From NCBI RefSeq assembly GCF_006335115.1, contig NZ_VDMJ01000002.1:1-64000 (forward strand): 64,000 nucleotides of DNA. Reading direction: 5' to 3'. The notes below the pieces were generated by a model. The model did no database searches. It was not told the origin of the DNA and saw only the letters and a program-made list of their open reading frames with translations. Below are positions 9,459 through 18,802 of the stretch, in pieces (position 1 is the stretch's first letter; each line of letters opens with the position of its first letter). Origin of the DNA: Streptomyces sp. NP160 (GTDB taxonomy: Bacteria; Actinomycetota; Actinomycetes; Actinomycetales; Quadrisphaeraceae). Made by a program: the position numbers and the translations under genes.

Positions 9459-10237
9459 CAGCCGTCCCCCCGCCGTGCGGGCGCCAGGTCCGCGCGCACC
9501 TGGGAGGCGAGGCGGTGCTGGGCCAGCAGCTGCTGGCCGCGCCACACCGCGAGCGCCCCCGAGCGGGCCAGGGCCTGGCTGACGGCGGGCTGGGTGACCC
9601 CCTCGGCCTGGGCGACCACCTGCTGGGGGTGCCCGCGCAGCTGGTGGGCCAGCAGGCGCCGGGCGCGCGGGCTCATCCGGGCGATGACGTCGTCGCGCAC
9701 GGCCAGGAAGGCGTTGGCGCCGGCGGCGGCGGAGACGTCGCCGTGCTCGTCGTCGTCGTGGTCGTGGTCGTGGTGGCGCGCGTCGTCCCCGGGGACCGGG
9801 GCGCTGCGGTCGACGAACCAGGTGCGGGCGCTGCGCGAGCGCGGGGAGGCGGCCAGGCGCTCGGCGGTCTCGACGGCGCGGCGGGCGGCCCACCAGGCGG
9901 GGCCGTCCAGGACGGGCGGGGTGGCGGCGGGGTCGACGACGGTGGTGGTGCCGGCCCCCAGGCCCGCGCGGACGTCGGCGCCGGTGTCGAGCAGCGCGAG
10001 GCGGACGAGCAGCGCGGCCAGGCAGGCCGAGCCGAGGTCGGGGTAGGTGGCCTGGAACTCGTCCCCGATCGTGGGTTCCAGGGGCTGCAGGGCGGGCACG
10101 AGGCTGTTGACGTCGTGCAGGACCGCGACGAGGCTGCGCTGGAGGGCTGCGCGGTCGGCGGCGCGCCGGGAGCCGACGAGGTCACCGATGACAGCGACCA
10201 CCGAAGCATCACCGCCGGACTTATCCACGCCGGACAT
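9458..10237 (-). CDS. SatD family protein
   Basis: 259 residues. The N-terminus has the SatD signature VIGDLVGSRRAADRAALQ and, further on, IGDEFQATY. The C-terminal 60 residues look like a helix-turn-helix (LRGHPQQVVAQAEGVTQPAVSQALARSG), suggesting DNA binding. A His/Asp-rich stretch (HHDHDHDDDEH) near residue 185 could bind metal. SatD was named in the Streptococcus secretion and acid tolerance operon; its biochemical role is not settled. ATG 10237 is chosen, with GTG 10240 possible. A palindrome spans the start region and the promoter shared with the GDPD gene. Confidence 0.7.
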   Translation of the reverse strand: MSGVDKSGGDASVVAVIGDLVGSRRAADRAALQRSLVAVLHDVNSLVPALQPLEPTIGDEFQATYPDLGSACLAALLVRLALLDTGADVRAGLGAGTTTVVDPAATPPVLDGPAWWAARRAVETAERLAASPRSRSARTWFVDRSAPVPGDDARHHDHDHDDDEHGDVSAAAGANAFLAVRDDVIARMSPRARRLLAHQLRGHPQQVVAQAEGVTQPAVSQALARSGALAVWRGQQLLAQHRLASQVRADLAPARRGDG

Positions 10238-10253
10238 CACACCACAGGTGATG
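10235..10253. promoter_or_regulatory. Inverted repeat at the satD start, in the divergent satD/GDPD promoter region
   Basis: CATCAC (10235-10240) and GTGATG (10248-10253) flank a 7-nt spacer, overlapping the satD start codon. A regulator bound here, possibly SatD through its C-terminal helix-turn-helix, could block satD; this is inference. Confidence 0.4.
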
Positions 10254-10339
10254 CACAGCGGGCGATGGTCCACCCGCTCGACACCCCGAGGAGGAGCAGC
10301 GGCGTCGGCGGGCGCCGGCGACTGCGCCACACTTCCCCG

Positions 10340-11287
10340 GTGACCGGCCCGACGACGAGCCCGAGGCGCTCCTTCCTGGGGCTCGGCGGCCCGGTGGCGC
10401 TGGCGCACCGCGGCGGCGCGGCGCACCCGGAGAACTCCCTGGCCGCCTTCGCCGACGCGGTCGCCCTGGGGCACCGGGTGCTCGAGACCGACGTGCACGT
10501 CACCGCTGACGGCGTCCTGGTGGCCCTGCACGACCCCACCCTGGACCGCACCACTGACGGCGCGGGCCCGCTGTCGGCGCTGACGTGGGACCAGGTGTCC
10601 GGGCTCCGGCTGCGGGACGCGAGCGGGGCGGCGGCGCAGCACGCCCCGGTGCGCCTGGTGGACCTGCTGGACGCCTGGCCCGACGCGCAGCCGGCCGTCC
10701 GCCTCAACGTGGACGTCAAGGAGCTCGCGGCCGTCGTCCCGCTGGTGGAGCTGCTGGCCGCGCGCCCCCGGGACGCCCGCAGGGTGTGCGTGGCCTCCTT
10801 CTCCGACGCCCGGCGGCGCGCGGTGGTGGCGGGCCTGGCGAGCCGCGGGGTGGCGGTGACCAGCTCGGCGGGCACCGGTGGCGTGGCGCGCTTCCTGGCC
10901 GGGGCCCGCCTGGGCCTGCGCGGACGGGCGCTGCGGGCGCTGGTGGGCGCCGACGCGCTGCAGGTGCCGCTCACCTCGCGCCTGGCCGGGCACGACGTGC
11001 ACCTCGTCACGCCGGCGCTGGTCGACGCGGCGCACTCGGCGGGCCTGGTGGTGCACGTGTGGACGGTGGACGACCCCACCGAGATGCGACACCTGTTCGA
11101 CATGGGGGTGGACGGGGTGGTCACCGACGACGCCGCCGCCGCGCGCGAGGTCCTCCGCGAGCGCGGGGCCTGGCCGCCGCAGGACCAGCGCGACGACGAG
11201 GCCGACGACGAGGGCGACGACGACGAGGGCGACGACGACGAGGGCGACGACGACGAGGGCGACGACGACGAGGGAGGGCGCCCGTGA
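10340..11287 (+). CDS. Glycerophosphodiester phosphodiesterase
   Basis: 315 residues. The GDPD motifs are clear: LAHRGGAAHPENSLAAF near residue 16, then ETDVHVTADGVLVALHDPTLDRTTDG, including the catalytic HRG and ExD pair. VHVWTVDDPTEMRHLFDMGVDGVVTDD closes the barrel. No signal peptide is obvious, so it is probably cytoplasmic, hydrolysing glycerophosphodiesters to glycerol-3-phosphate and an alcohol. The C-terminus is an Asp/Glu/Gly tail of about 30 residues from a 15-bp repeat. The GTG start has a CACACT hexamer 6 nt before it. Its stop overlaps the next gene by GTGA, indicating coupling to an MFS carrier. Confidence 0.88.
   Translation: MTGPTTSPRRSFLGLGGPVALAHRGGAAHPENSLAAFADAVALGHRVLETDVHVTADGVLVALHDPTLDRTTDGAGPLSALTWDQVSGLRLRDASGAAAQHAPVRLVDLLDAWPDAQPAVRLNVDVKELAAVVPLVELLAARPRDARRVCVASFSDARRRAVVAGLASRGVAVTSSAGTGGVARFLAGARLGLRGRALRALVGADALQVPLTSRLAGHDVHLVTPALVDAAHSAGLVVHVWTVDDPTEMRHLFDMGVDGVVTDDAAAAREVLRERGAWPPQDQRDDEADDEGDDDEGDDDEGDDDEGDDDEGGRP
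11216..11275 (+). repeat. 15-bp tandem repeat encoding an acidic tail
   Basis: Four tandem copies of GACGACGACGAGGGC (the last one slightly changed), in frame, encoding DDDEG units at the end of the GDPD protein. Length could vary by five residues per unit. Confidence 0.9.
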
Positions 11288-12723
11288 GCGCGCAGGTGGC
11301 CGCCGGCCTGACACCGCAGCAGCGGGGGCGCGCCCGTCGCGCCTGGTACGTCTACGACTGGGCCAACTCCGCCTACGTCACGACCACGGCGACGGTGCTG
11401 TTCTCGCCGTACCTGACGGCGGTCGCCGAGGCGGCGGCGTGCCCGGGCGGGGCCGGGGAGGTGGTGCGCGACGGCGCGAGCAGCTGCCCGGTGCCGCTCA
11501 GCGTGCTGGGGGTCCCCGTGGCCCCGGGCTCGCTGGCGCTGTACGTGGTGACCTTCGCGACCCTGCTGTCCGCGGTGGTGCTGCCGGCGGTCGGCGCGGT
11601 GGCCGACAGGTCGCGCTCCCCGCGGCGCCTCATGACGGGCTTCGCCTGGGTGGGTGCGGCGGCCGCGGCCAGCATGGTCTTCGTCGCCGGGGACCGGTGG
11701 GTGCTGGGAGCGGTGCTGCAGCTGGTGGCCAGCCTGTGCCTGGGGGCCTCGCTGGTGGTCTACGACGCCCTGCTGGTGCGCCTGGCGGGCCCCGAGGAGC
11801 GCGACCGGGTCTCCAGCCGCGGGTGGGCGGTGGGGTACGCCGGAGGGGCGGTCCTGCTGGCGGCCAACCTGGTGCTGCTCGCGCAGGCGGGGGCCCTCGG
11901 GCTGGACGAGGGCTCGGCCGTGCGGGTCTCGCTGCTGAGCGCCGGGCTGTGGTGGGGCGCGTTCACGCTGGTGCCGCACCTGGGTCTGCGCCGCCTGGAC
12001 GGGCAGCCCGCCGTCGTCGTCCTGCCCGGTCGCGAGGGCGAGCCCCCGACGAGCACCGCGCGCGTCGTCGCCGGCTCCCTGGGGCAGCTGGTGCGCACCC
12101 TGAGGGGGGCGCCCGCGTTCCCGCAGACCCTGCTGTTCCTCGTCGCCTACCTGTTCTTCAACGACGGCGTGCAGACGGTGATCGCGGCGGCGAGCATCTA
12201 CGGCCAGCAGCAGCTGGGGTTCGCGTCCTCCCAGCTGGTGGTGGCCATCCTGCTGGTGCAGGTGGTGGCGCTGCTGGGGGCGCTGGCGGCCGGGTGGCTC
12301 GCGCAGCGGACCTCGGCGAAGGCCACGATCCTGGGCAGCCTGGTGGTGTGGGTGGCCGTGGTGGTGGCCGGGATGCTCATCCCGGCGGGCGAGTTCGGCC
12401 TGTTCCTGGCGCTGGCCGCGGCCATCGGGCTGGTGCTGGGCGGCACCCAGGCGCTGTCGCGGTCGGTGTTCAGCCAGCTGGTGCCGGCCGGGCGGGAGGC
12501 GGAGTGGTTCGGGCTGTACCAGTCCGCCGAGCGCGGCACGAGCTGGCTGGGGACGCTGGTGTTCGGGCTGGTGTTCCAGCTGACCGGCTCCTACCGGCCG
12601 GCGATCGCCTCGCTGGTGGTGTTCTTCGTGGTCGGCGGGGTCCTCCTGCTGCGCGTGGACGTGGCGCGCGGTCGCGCCGACGCCCAGCGCGTCCCCGAGC
12701 AGCCGGTCACCGAGCCCACCTGA
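11284..12723 (+). CDS. MFS transporter, UMF1/Atg22-like family
   Basis: 479 residues with about twelve membrane segments. The N-terminal RRAWYVYDWANSAYVTTT motif is the mark of the UMF1 (Atg22-like) branch of MFS carriers, and a later TQALSRSVFSQLVPAGREAEWFGLY segment also fits. The vacuolar yeast member exports amino acids; bacterial substrates are mostly unknown. It begins inside the last codons of the GDPD gene (GTGA overlap), so both are likely made together, and a glycerol-phosphate-related substrate is possible but unproven. It converges with mmuM. Confidence 0.82.
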   Translation: MSAQVAAGLTPQQRGRARRAWYVYDWANSAYVTTTATVLFSPYLTAVAEAAACPGGAGEVVRDGASSCPVPLSVLGVPVAPGSLALYVVTFATLLSAVVLPAVGAVADRSRSPRRLMTGFAWVGAAAAASMVFVAGDRWVLGAVLQLVASLCLGASLVVYDALLVRLAGPEERDRVSSRGWAVGYAGGAVLLAANLVLLAQAGALGLDEGSAVRVSLLSAGLWWGAFTLVPHLGLRRLDGQPAVVVLPGREGEPPTSTARVVAGSLGQLVRTLRGAPAFPQTLLFLVAYLFFNDGVQTVIAAASIYGQQQLGFASSQLVVAILLVQVVALLGALAAGWLAQRTSAKATILGSLVVWVAVVVAGMLIPAGEFGLFLALAAAIGLVLGGTQALSRSVFSQLVPAGREAEWFGLYQSAERGTSWLGTLVFGLVFQLTGSYRPAIASLVVFFVVGGVLLLRVDVARGRADAQRVPEQPVTEPT

Positions 12724-12769
12724 CCCGGCTCGTCCTGGCCCGAGCTGGCCGTCACGGGGTGGCGGTCGG

Positions 12770-13783
12770 TCAGCGCAGGGCGGCCAGGGCGGCGGCGGCC
12801 GCCGCGGTGTGGTGGGGGCGCACCCGGCAGCAGCCGCCCACCAGGCGGGCGCCGGCGGACACCCAGTCCGCCACGCCGGTCACGGCGGCGTCCCCGTCCC
12901 GCGCGCCCGTCCAGGTCCGGGCGGCGCCGTCCCACACCTCCCCGCTGTTGGGGTAGGCCGCCAGCACCGCCCCTCCCGCAGCGGGCGCCGGCACCACCTC
13001 CGCCGCCTGATGCAGCGCCGCCAGCACCGACGCCGGCTCGAGGCAGTTGACGCCCACGGCCAGCACGCACCCCACCGACGCCGCCGCCGCGAGCACCGGG
13101 CCGAGCGGCTCCCCCCGCCGGGTGCGGGCCGCCCCGGCGTCGTCGACCACCGCGCTCACCGACACCCACGCCGGCACCGCGAGCGCCTCCAGCTCCACCA
13201 GCAGCGCCTCGACCTCGGCGGCACCGGGCACGGTCTCGCAGGCCAGCACGTCCGCGCCGGCGGCGGCCAGCAGCTCCAGGTGGGGTCGGTGGTGGTCGCG
13301 CAGCGCACGCCGCCCCACCGCGCCGGGCCCGCCGCCGGGGGCGAGGTAGTCGCCGGTGTACTCCTGCCCGCCCGCCAGGAAGGCGCCGTAGGGCCCGACC
13401 GACCCGGCCACCCAGCCGGGTCGCCCCGCGGCGGTCAGTCCCTCGCGGGCCAGGTGCACCGAGGAGGTGATGACGCGCTCGGCGGCGGTGCGGTCCAGGC
13501 CGGCGGCGCGCAGTCCGGGAAGGGTGGCCTGGTAGCTGGCGGTGGTGAGCACCTGCGCGCCGGCGGCGGCGAAGTCCGCGTGGACGGCGACGACGTCGGC
13601 CGGCGCGTCCAGCAGGAGCCGGGCCGACCACAGGTCGGAGGAGACGTCGTGACCGCGGGCCTCCAGCTCGGTGGACAGGCCGCCGTCCAGGAGCACCGGC
13701 CCGGCCCGGAGCGCGGTGCGGAGCAGTCCGGGGGCGCGGCTGTCACGAACGAGGGGCGTCGGCACGGGGTCCGCAGGAGGCAC
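12770..13783 (-). CDS. mmuM: Homocysteine S-methyltransferase
   Basis: 337 residues, a single Pfam-type S-methyl_trans barrel. Diagnostic parts are VLLDGGLSTELEARGHD near residue 30, the middle GVNCLEP with one zinc-binding cysteine, and the C-terminal LVGGCCRV with the CC pair that completes the zinc site. The enzyme methylates homocysteine to methionine, using S-methylmethionine or S-adenosylmethionine as donor. Start GTG 13783 has a -10-like CACCCT (13790-13795, minus) 6 nt before it. It is transcribed away from rbpA with a 220-bp region between them. Confidence 0.87.
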   Translation of the reverse strand: MPPADPVPTPLVRDSRAPGLLRTALRAGPVLLDGGLSTELEARGHDVSSDLWSARLLLDAPADVVAVHADFAAAGAQVLTTASYQATLPGLRAAGLDRTAAERVITSSVHLAREGLTAAGRPGWVAGSVGPYGAFLAGGQEYTGDYLAPGGGPGAVGRRALRDHHRPHLELLAAAGADVLACETVPGAAEVEALLVELEALAVPAWVSVSAVVDDAGAARTRRGEPLGPVLAAAASVGCVLAVGVNCLEPASVLAALHQAAEVVPAPAAGGAVLAAYPNSGEVWDGAARTWTGARDGDAAVTGVADWVSAGARLVGGCCRVRPHHTAAAAAALAALR

Positions 13784-13836
13784 GGGAACAGGGTGTCACC
13801 GACATCACACCCAGCGTCGGATCGTTCGCGACAGAA

Positions 13837-13864
13837 GGGAACAGAACGGGGTAGTGGCCCGTTG
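13837..13864 (+). promoter_or_regulatory. Sigma-R-type promoter of rbpA
   Basis: GGGAAC (13837-13842), an 18-bp spacer, then GTTG (13861-13864). This matches the consensus of the redox-responsive sigma factor SigR (GGGAAT-N18-GTT), which is known to control rbpA in Streptomyces coelicolor. The predicted transcript would have a leader of about 130 nt before the rbpA start. Confidence 0.7.
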
Positions 13865-14003
13865 TGACAGGCATACCGGCTGGCGCGGTGGGGGGCCGAG
13901 CGCACAGCCCAGTGGTCGTGATGCCCGGCCCCCGCGACGACCCTGGCGCCCTGCGGCGCCGACGCCGGGGGCCCACCGGCGTGGACAGCGAGTGGAGGAC
14001 AGC

Positions 14004-14354
14004 ATGAGTGACAGGAGCCTGCGCGGGACGCGCCTGGGTGGTTCGAGCATGGAGAGCGAGGAGGGCGTCGAGCTGGCGCCGCGCCAGCTCGCCGTCTACG
14101 AGTGCCCCCAGGGGCACGTGACGCAGCTGCCGTTCGCCGCCGAGGCCGACGTCCCGGCCGTGTGGGAGTGCCGCTGCGGCGCCGAGGCGCTGCTGCGCGA
14201 CGGCCAGGCCCCCGAGGTCAAGCCCACCAAGCCGGCCCGCACCCACTGGGACATGCTGCTGGAGCGCCGCTCCGTGGCCGACCTGGAGGTGCTGCTCGAG
14301 GAGCGCCTCACCAAGCTGCGCAACGGCACCCTGCACCAGCGGCGCAGCGCCTGA
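14004..14354 (+). CDS. rbpA: RNA polymerase-binding protein RbpA
   Basis: 116 residues, the normal size. RbpA binds RNA polymerase and primary sigma factors and helps promoter opening in actinobacteria. Visible parts are the N-terminal tail, the RbpA core with CPQGHVTQLPF and WECRCG (Cys pairs, zinc-binding in some members), the basic linker PTKPARTHWDMLLERRS, and the sigma-interaction helix VADLEVLLEERLTKLR. ATG 14004 is preceded by GGAGG at good spacing, so unlike many neighbours it is not leaderless. A sigma-R-type promoter lies upstream and a bidirectional hairpin downstream. Confidence 0.95.
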   Translation: MSDRSLRGTRLGGSSMESEEGVELAPRQLAVYECPQGHVTQLPFAAEADVPAVWECRCGAEALLRDGQAPEVKPTKPARTHWDMLLERRSVADLEVLLEERLTKLRNGTLHQRRSA

Positions 14355-14465
14355 CGCTGCGCCGCCGCCCCGCGCGTCGTGCGCCGGGGGCCTCTTCCCA
14401 GGGCCTCCAGGTCGCCGCGGCGCGCGGACCCGGGTGAGGGCCTCGACCCCGCGGGTCCCCTGGGA

Positions 14466-14504
14466 ACGGGCCGGACCTCCCCCTACCGGGGGAGGCCGGC
14501 CCGT
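14466..14504. terminator. Bidirectional terminator between rbpA and ppm1
   Basis: ACGGGCCGG-ACCTCCCC pairs with GGGGGAGG-CCGGCCCGT around a 4-5-nt loop, a stem of about 17 bp. It overlaps the ppm1 stop codon and lies between the two converging genes. Confidence 0.8.
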
Positions 14505-15298
14505 CGCCGTGTCCGGCCGGTGAGGGCGAGCAGCTGGTCGGCGCGTCGGCGCGCCCCCCACAGCGTGGTGCGCCACAGCGCCTCGACGACGATGGCGCGG
14601 CTCATCTTGCTCGCCCCGGCGGCGCGCTCGGTGAACGTGATGGGGACCTCCACCACCGTCAGGCCGGCGCGGACCACGCGGGCGGCCAGGTCGAGCTGGT
14701 AGCAGTACCCCTCCGAGCGCACCGAGGGCAGGTCGACGGCCTGCAGCGCGCGGGCCCGGTAGGCGCGGAAGCCGCCGGTGGCGTCGCGCAGGGGCACCCC
14801 CATGGCCCACCGCGCCCAGGTGTTGCCCCCGCGGGAGAGGACCTGGCGGGTCAGCGGCCAGTCCACGACCCGCCCGCCGGGCACCCACCGCGAGCCCAGC
14901 GCCAGGTCGGCGCCGCCGAGCGGCCCGGCCGGCCCCGCGCCGCCCACCGCCTGGCGCACCCCGACCGCCGCCAGCAGCGAGGCCAGCTGCTCGGGGGCGT
15001 GGGACCCGTCGGCGTCCATCTCCACCAGCACGTCGTACCCGCGGCGCAGGCCCCAGGTGAAGCCGGCCGTGTACGCCCCTCCCAGCCCGCTCTTGCGCGG
15101 TCGGTGCAGCACGTGCACGCGCTCGTCGGAGGCGGCCAGGCCGTCGGCGAGGGCGCCGGTGCCGTCCGGGCTGCCGTCGTCGACGACGAGCACGTCCGCC
15201 CACGGCACCGCCGCCCGCAGGCGCGCCAGCGTCACCGGCAGCGACTCCAGCTCGTTGTACGTCGGGGTGATCACCAGCACCCGCTCCGGCGCGCTCAC
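14483..15298 (-). CDS. ppm1: Polyprenol-monophosphomannose synthase
   Basis: 271 residues, a GT2-fold glycosyltransferase of the dolichol-phosphate mannose synthase type. It carries [13 protein letters not shown] at residue 9, [11 protein letters not shown], the metal-binding DADGSH, and the family segment GSRWVPGG. It transfers mannose from GDP-mannose to polyprenyl phosphate at the inner membrane face, supplying lipomannan and protein O-mannosylation. There are no C-terminal membrane spans, so anchoring probably depends on Lnt. The two genes overlap by GTGA; in M. tuberculosis the two activities are fused in one Ppm1 protein, whereas here they are separate but coupled. Confidence 0.92.
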   Translation of the reverse strand: MSAPERVLVITPTYNELESLPVTLARLRAAVPWADVLVVDDGSPDGTGALADGLAASDERVHVLHRPRKSGLGGAYTAGFTWGLRRGYDVLVEMDADGSHAPEQLASLLAAVGVRQAVGGAGPAGPLGGADLALGSRWVPGGRVVDWPLTRQVLSRGGNTWARWAMGVPLRDATGGFRAYRARALQAVDLPSVRSEGYCYQLDLAARVVRAGLTVVEVPITFTERAAGASKMSRAIVVEALWRTTLWGARRRADQLLALTGRTRRRAGLPR

Positions 15299-17061
15299 GC
15301 GACGGGTTCGCGGCGGACGGGCGCCGGGACGGGACCGTCGCCGTCACGGCCGCCAGGGCCGCCAGGGCCGTCGTGGCCGCCGGGGTGGCCCCCACCCGCC
15401 CGGCGGACGCCGCGGCGGCCGAGCAGCAGCCCGCCGGCCGCCGCCAGCAGCCCGAGCAGCGACAGCAGCGCCTCCACCGGCACCCCGGCCTGGCGGACCC
15501 GGTCGGCCACCGTCAGGGACGTGCGCAGCGGCACCTGGCCGGAGATGACGGCCGGGGTGTAGAGCTGCGTGGGGTCGACCAGGGCGCCGTCGGGCATCAC
15601 CAGCGCGCTGGTGCCCACCGTGGAGACGTGGACGACGGCGCGGCCGTGCTCCACCGCCCGCAGCCGGGACATGGCCAGCTGCTGGACGTTCTCGTCGGAG
15701 TACCCGAACGTGGCGTTGTTGGTCTGGACCACGAGCAGGTCGGCGCCGTCGTCGACGGTGTCGTCGACGAGGCCGTCCTCGACCACCTCGAAGCAGATCA
15801 TCACGCCCAGCCTCGCGCCCCCGGCGTCCAGGCGCCCCACCCGGTCCCCCGGGACGAACTGCGCCACCACGAGGTCGACCTTCGAGGTGATGAGCCGGAA
15901 GAAGGACTTGTAGGGGATGTACTCCGCGAACGGCACCGGGTGGCGCTTGTCGTAGGCCCCGACCACCCCGCCGTCGCCGTCCAGCCCCTCGCGCGCGGTG
16001 CCCTCCGGCTCCCACACCAGGGAGGTGTTGCGCACGGTGCCGGGCTCGTCGCCGAGCAGCACCGCCCCGAGCACGATCGGCGCCTCCACGGCGTCGGCGG
16101 CGGCCTGGATCTCGGCGTAGGCGTCGGCGTTGCGCAGCGGGTCGATGTCGGAGGAGTTCTCCGGCCACACCACCAGCTGGGGGGCCGGGGCCTGCCCGTC
16201 GCGCACGCGCTGGGCCAGCTGGAGGGTGCCCTGGACGTGGTTGTCCAGCACGGCACGGCGCTGGGCGTTGAACTCCAGCCCGGCGCGCGGCACGTTCCCC
16301 TGCACGGCCGCCACCGACAGGTCGCCGTCCTGCGCGGCGGTGGGGCGGGGCACCAGCGCCCCGGCCGCGGTCACGGCCAGCGCGGCCACCACCGCGGTGA
16401 CGGGGACGACGGCAGCGGGGGCCCGCCGCGCGCGCGCCGCTGCCTCGGCGCCCCGCGCCGACCCGGCGGGCAGGTGCAGCAGGGCCTGGGCGAGCAGCGC
16501 ACCGGCCAGCGCCACGGCGAAGGAGACCAGCGGCGCCCCGCCGAGGGCCGCCAGGCCGAGGGTCGGGGCGTCGGCCTGGCTGAAGGCGAGGCGGCCCCAG
16601 CCGAACCCGCCGAAGGGCCAGCGGGCGAAGCCGGCCTCCACCGCGGTCCACGCCCCGGCCGCTCCCACCGCGCGCAGGAGGGCGGTGACCACGGGACGGG
16701 AGGGCCCGACGGCGACGGGCCAGCGCAGGCGGGAGGTCCAGGCCATGAGCGCCCCCGCGAGGGCCACCGACAGCGCGCACGCCACCGACAGCGGGATCCA
16801 CGCGATGAGGCCGAGGTAGATGCCCGACCAGGAGACCAGGGGCAGGTAGAAGGCCAGGCCGGTGAGCAGGCCCAGACCCGCCGCCCGCCACGTCCGGCGG
16901 CCGGTCACCGCGGTCAGCAGCGCACCGACGCCGAGGGGGGCGCCCCACCACAGGTCGTGCCCGGGGAAGGCCAGGTAGAGCAGCAGTCCCGCGCCGACGG
17001 CCACCGGCACCGCCCAGCGGGCCCGCAGCGCGGGGGCTGGCGGGGGGACGGGCCGGGTCAT
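15295..17061 (-). CDS. lnt: Apolipoprotein N-acyltransferase
   Basis: 588 residues. About eight hydrophobic segments in the first 230 residues are followed by a nitrilase-type domain. The catalytic triad can be seen: Glu in [12 protein letters not shown], Lys in [14 protein letters not shown], Cys in [11 protein letters not shown]. The enzyme adds the third acyl chain to lipoprotein amino termini. A final membrane segment ([18 protein letters not shown]) precedes a basic tail. ATG 17061 overlaps the stop of the upstream amidohydrolase by ATGA, and its own stop overlaps ppm1. Lipoprotein targets in this window include DppA, the FKBP lipoprotein and the Asp-rich lipoprotein. Confidence 0.92.
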   Translation of the reverse strand: MTRPVPPPAPALRARWAVPVAVGAGLLLYLAFPGHDLWWGAPLGVGALLTAVTGRRTWRAAGLGLLTGLAFYLPLVSWSGIYLGLIAWIPLSVACALSVALAGALMAWTSRLRWPVAVGPSRPVVTALLRAVGAAGAWTAVEAGFARWPFGGFGWGRLAFSQADAPTLGLAALGGAPLVSFAVALAGALLAQALLHLPAGSARGAEAAARARRAPAAVVPVTAVVAALAVTAAGALVPRPTAAQDGDLSVAAVQGNVPRAGLEFNAQRRAVLDNHVQGTLQLAQRVRDGQAPAPQLVVWPENSSDIDPLRNADAYAEIQAAADAVEAPIVLGAVLLGDEPGTVRNTSLVWEPEGTAREGLDGDGGVVGAYDKRHPVPFAEYIPYKSFFRLITSKVDLVVAQFVPGDRVGRLDAGGARLGVMICFEVVEDGLVDDTVDDGADLLVVQTNNATFGYSDENVQQLAMSRLRAVEHGRAVVHVSTVGTSALVMPDGALVDPTQLYTPAVISGQVPLRTSLTVADRVRQAGVPVEALLSLLGLLAAAGGLLLGRRGVRRAGGGHPGGHDGPGGPGGRDGDGPVPAPVRREPVA

Positions 17062-18755
17062 GCGAGCACGCCCGCGTCGTGGGCGGTGCGCCCGCGCACC
17101 AGGGTGCGCAGACAGCGGGGTGCGGGCGTGCCGGGCGTGAGGTCGGGCAGTCCGGGGGTGCCGGAGCGCGCGTCGGTGCTCCACGCCTGGAACCTGTCGT
17201 CGGGGGCCTGCACCACGAGGTCGGAGGGCTCCCAGACCGCCAGCGTGGCCGCGCCACCGGGCACCAGGGCGCCCTCGCCGTCACGGCGGGCGGCGCGCCA
17301 GCCACCCCGGGTGGAGGCCAGGAAGGCCGCCCGGGCGGAGACGGCGTGCTCGCGCACGTGCGGGAACGCCGCCGCGCGGACGGCCTCCCACGGGGCGAAG
17401 GGGGTCACGGGGCTGTCCGAGCCCAGGGCCAGCGGCACGCCGGCCGCGGCCAGCGGGCCGAAGGGGTGCAGGCCCAGCACCCGCTCACGGCCGAGGCGGG
17501 CGGCGTACACGCCGTCCGGGCCGCCCCAGGTCGCGTCGAAGGCGGGCTGGACGCTGGCCACCAGCCCCAGGCGCGCCATCGTGGCGATGCCGGCGGCGTC
17601 CACGGCCACGGCGTGCTCGATGCGGTGGCGGGAGGCCGCCAGCGGCGGCGCCCCCTCGGCGGCCAGCACCTCGGCGGCGGCGCTGAAGGCCTCCAGGGCC
17701 ACGTCGACGCCGGCGTCGCCGATGGCGTGGACCCCGGCCTGCAGGCCCGCGCGGGTGCAGGCGAGCACGTGGTCGCGCAGGGCGCCGGCGTCGAGGTAGC
17801 CGTGGCCGCGCGATCCCGGCTGGTCGGCGTAGGGCTCGCGCAGCAGGGCCGTGCGCGAGCCGAGGGCGCCGTCCACGCACAGGTCACCGCCGAACCCCAG
17901 CAGGGCCCCGGCGGGCAGGTCCAGCTGCGCGACGAGGGCCTCGGCCGAGGCGCGGTCGGCCACCAGCTCGCCCCACAGCGCGAGCACCTCCGGCAGCGCG
18001 CTCGAGCCGTCGTCGTCCTGGTCGCCCCGGGAGAGGGCCACGAGGTCGCGCAGGTCCTCGGGCGACCCGACGTGGGGAGCCGAGCACTCGTGGACGCTGC
18101 CGATCCCCACCGCCGCCGCGGCCCCCAGGGCCCTGCGCTGCAGCCGGCAGCGGCGGGTCGGGTCGTCGCGGAGGTGGCGCTGTGCGGCGTCTCGCGCGGC
18201 GTGGTGCGCCTCGCGCTCGACCCTGCCCGCCTCCGGCAGTCCGGCGCGGGCGGCCAGGGCCGGGGAGACCAGGGCGGAGTGCACGTCCACGCGGGCCAGG
18301 TAGACCTCGACGCCGGCGCCGGCGGCGCGCTCCAGCTCGGCGGCGGTCGGCAGGCGCCCTCCGGGCCAGCCGGCCTCGTCCCAGCCGTGGCCGAGGACCG
18401 GCTCTCCGGGGTGCTCGGCGGCCGCGCGGGCCACGGCGTCGAGGACGTCGGCGGCGCTGCGGGCGCCGGTGAGGTCCACGCCGGCCATCGCCAGGCCGGT
18501 CTCGGTGGTGTGGACGTGGGCGTCCACGAAGGCGGGGGTGACCAGGGCGCCGTCAAGGTCGACCACGGCCAGCGGCTGGCCGTCGGCGCGGGCGCGGGCG
18601 GCCTGGGCGTCGGCGGCCTCGTCGGAGCCCACCCACGCGACCGTGGCCCCCTCCACGAGGACGGCGGTGGCGAAGGGGTCGGCCGGGGAGTAGACGCTGC
18701 CGCCGCGGTAGAGGACGCGGGCGGGCGCCGCGCCGACGGCGGTGGTGTCGCTCAC
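17058..18755 (-). CDS. YtcJ-like metal-dependent amidohydrolase
   Basis: 565 residues. It follows the amidohydrolase 3 pattern: LVTPAFVDAHVHTTETGLAM with the HxH pair near residue 80, a middle AGVHAIGDAGVDVALEAF, and the C-terminal LALGSDSPVTPFAPWEAVRAA with the metal-binding Asp. Members hydrolyse C-N bonds of diverse small molecules, and the substrate is not predictable. The GTG start follows a -10-like CAGAAT (18762-18767, minus) by 6 nt. It is the first gene of the operon with lnt and ppm1; this linkage is common in actinobacteria, but a functional link is not evident. Confidence 0.85.
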   Translation of the reverse strand: MSDTTAVGAAPARVLYRGGSVYSPADPFATAVLVEGATVAWVGSDEAADAQAARARADGQPLAVVDLDGALVTPAFVDAHVHTTETGLAMAGVDLTGARSAADVLDAVARAAAEHPGEPVLGHGWDEAGWPGGRLPTAAELERAAGAGVEVYLARVDVHSALVSPALAARAGLPEAGRVEREAHHAARDAAQRHLRDDPTRRCRLQRRALGAAAAVGIGSVHECSAPHVGSPEDLRDLVALSRGDQDDDGSSALPEVLALWGELVADRASAEALVAQLDLPAGALLGFGGDLCVDGALGSRTALLREPYADQPGSRGHGYLDAGALRDHVLACTRAGLQAGVHAIGDAGVDVALEAFSAAAEVLAAEGAPPLAASRHRIEHAVAVDAAGIATMARLGLVASVQPAFDATWGGPDGVYAARLGRERVLGLHPFGPLAAAGVPLALGSDSPVTPFAPWEAVRAAAFPHVREHAVSARAAFLASTRGGWRAARRDGEGALVPGGAATLAVWEPSDLVVQAPDDRFQAWSTDARSGTPGLPDLTPGTPAPRCLRTLVRGRTAHDAGVLA

Positions 18756-18802
18756 CGCCTCATTCTGCCGCCGACCGCTGGGAGGTCCGGCCGCCCCCGC
18801 CC

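Noticed and set aside
15373-17799. An 808-residue open frame on the plus strand opposite lnt and the amidohydrolase
   Set aside because: Low-complexity shadow frame; both minus-strand genes have complete catalytic motifs.
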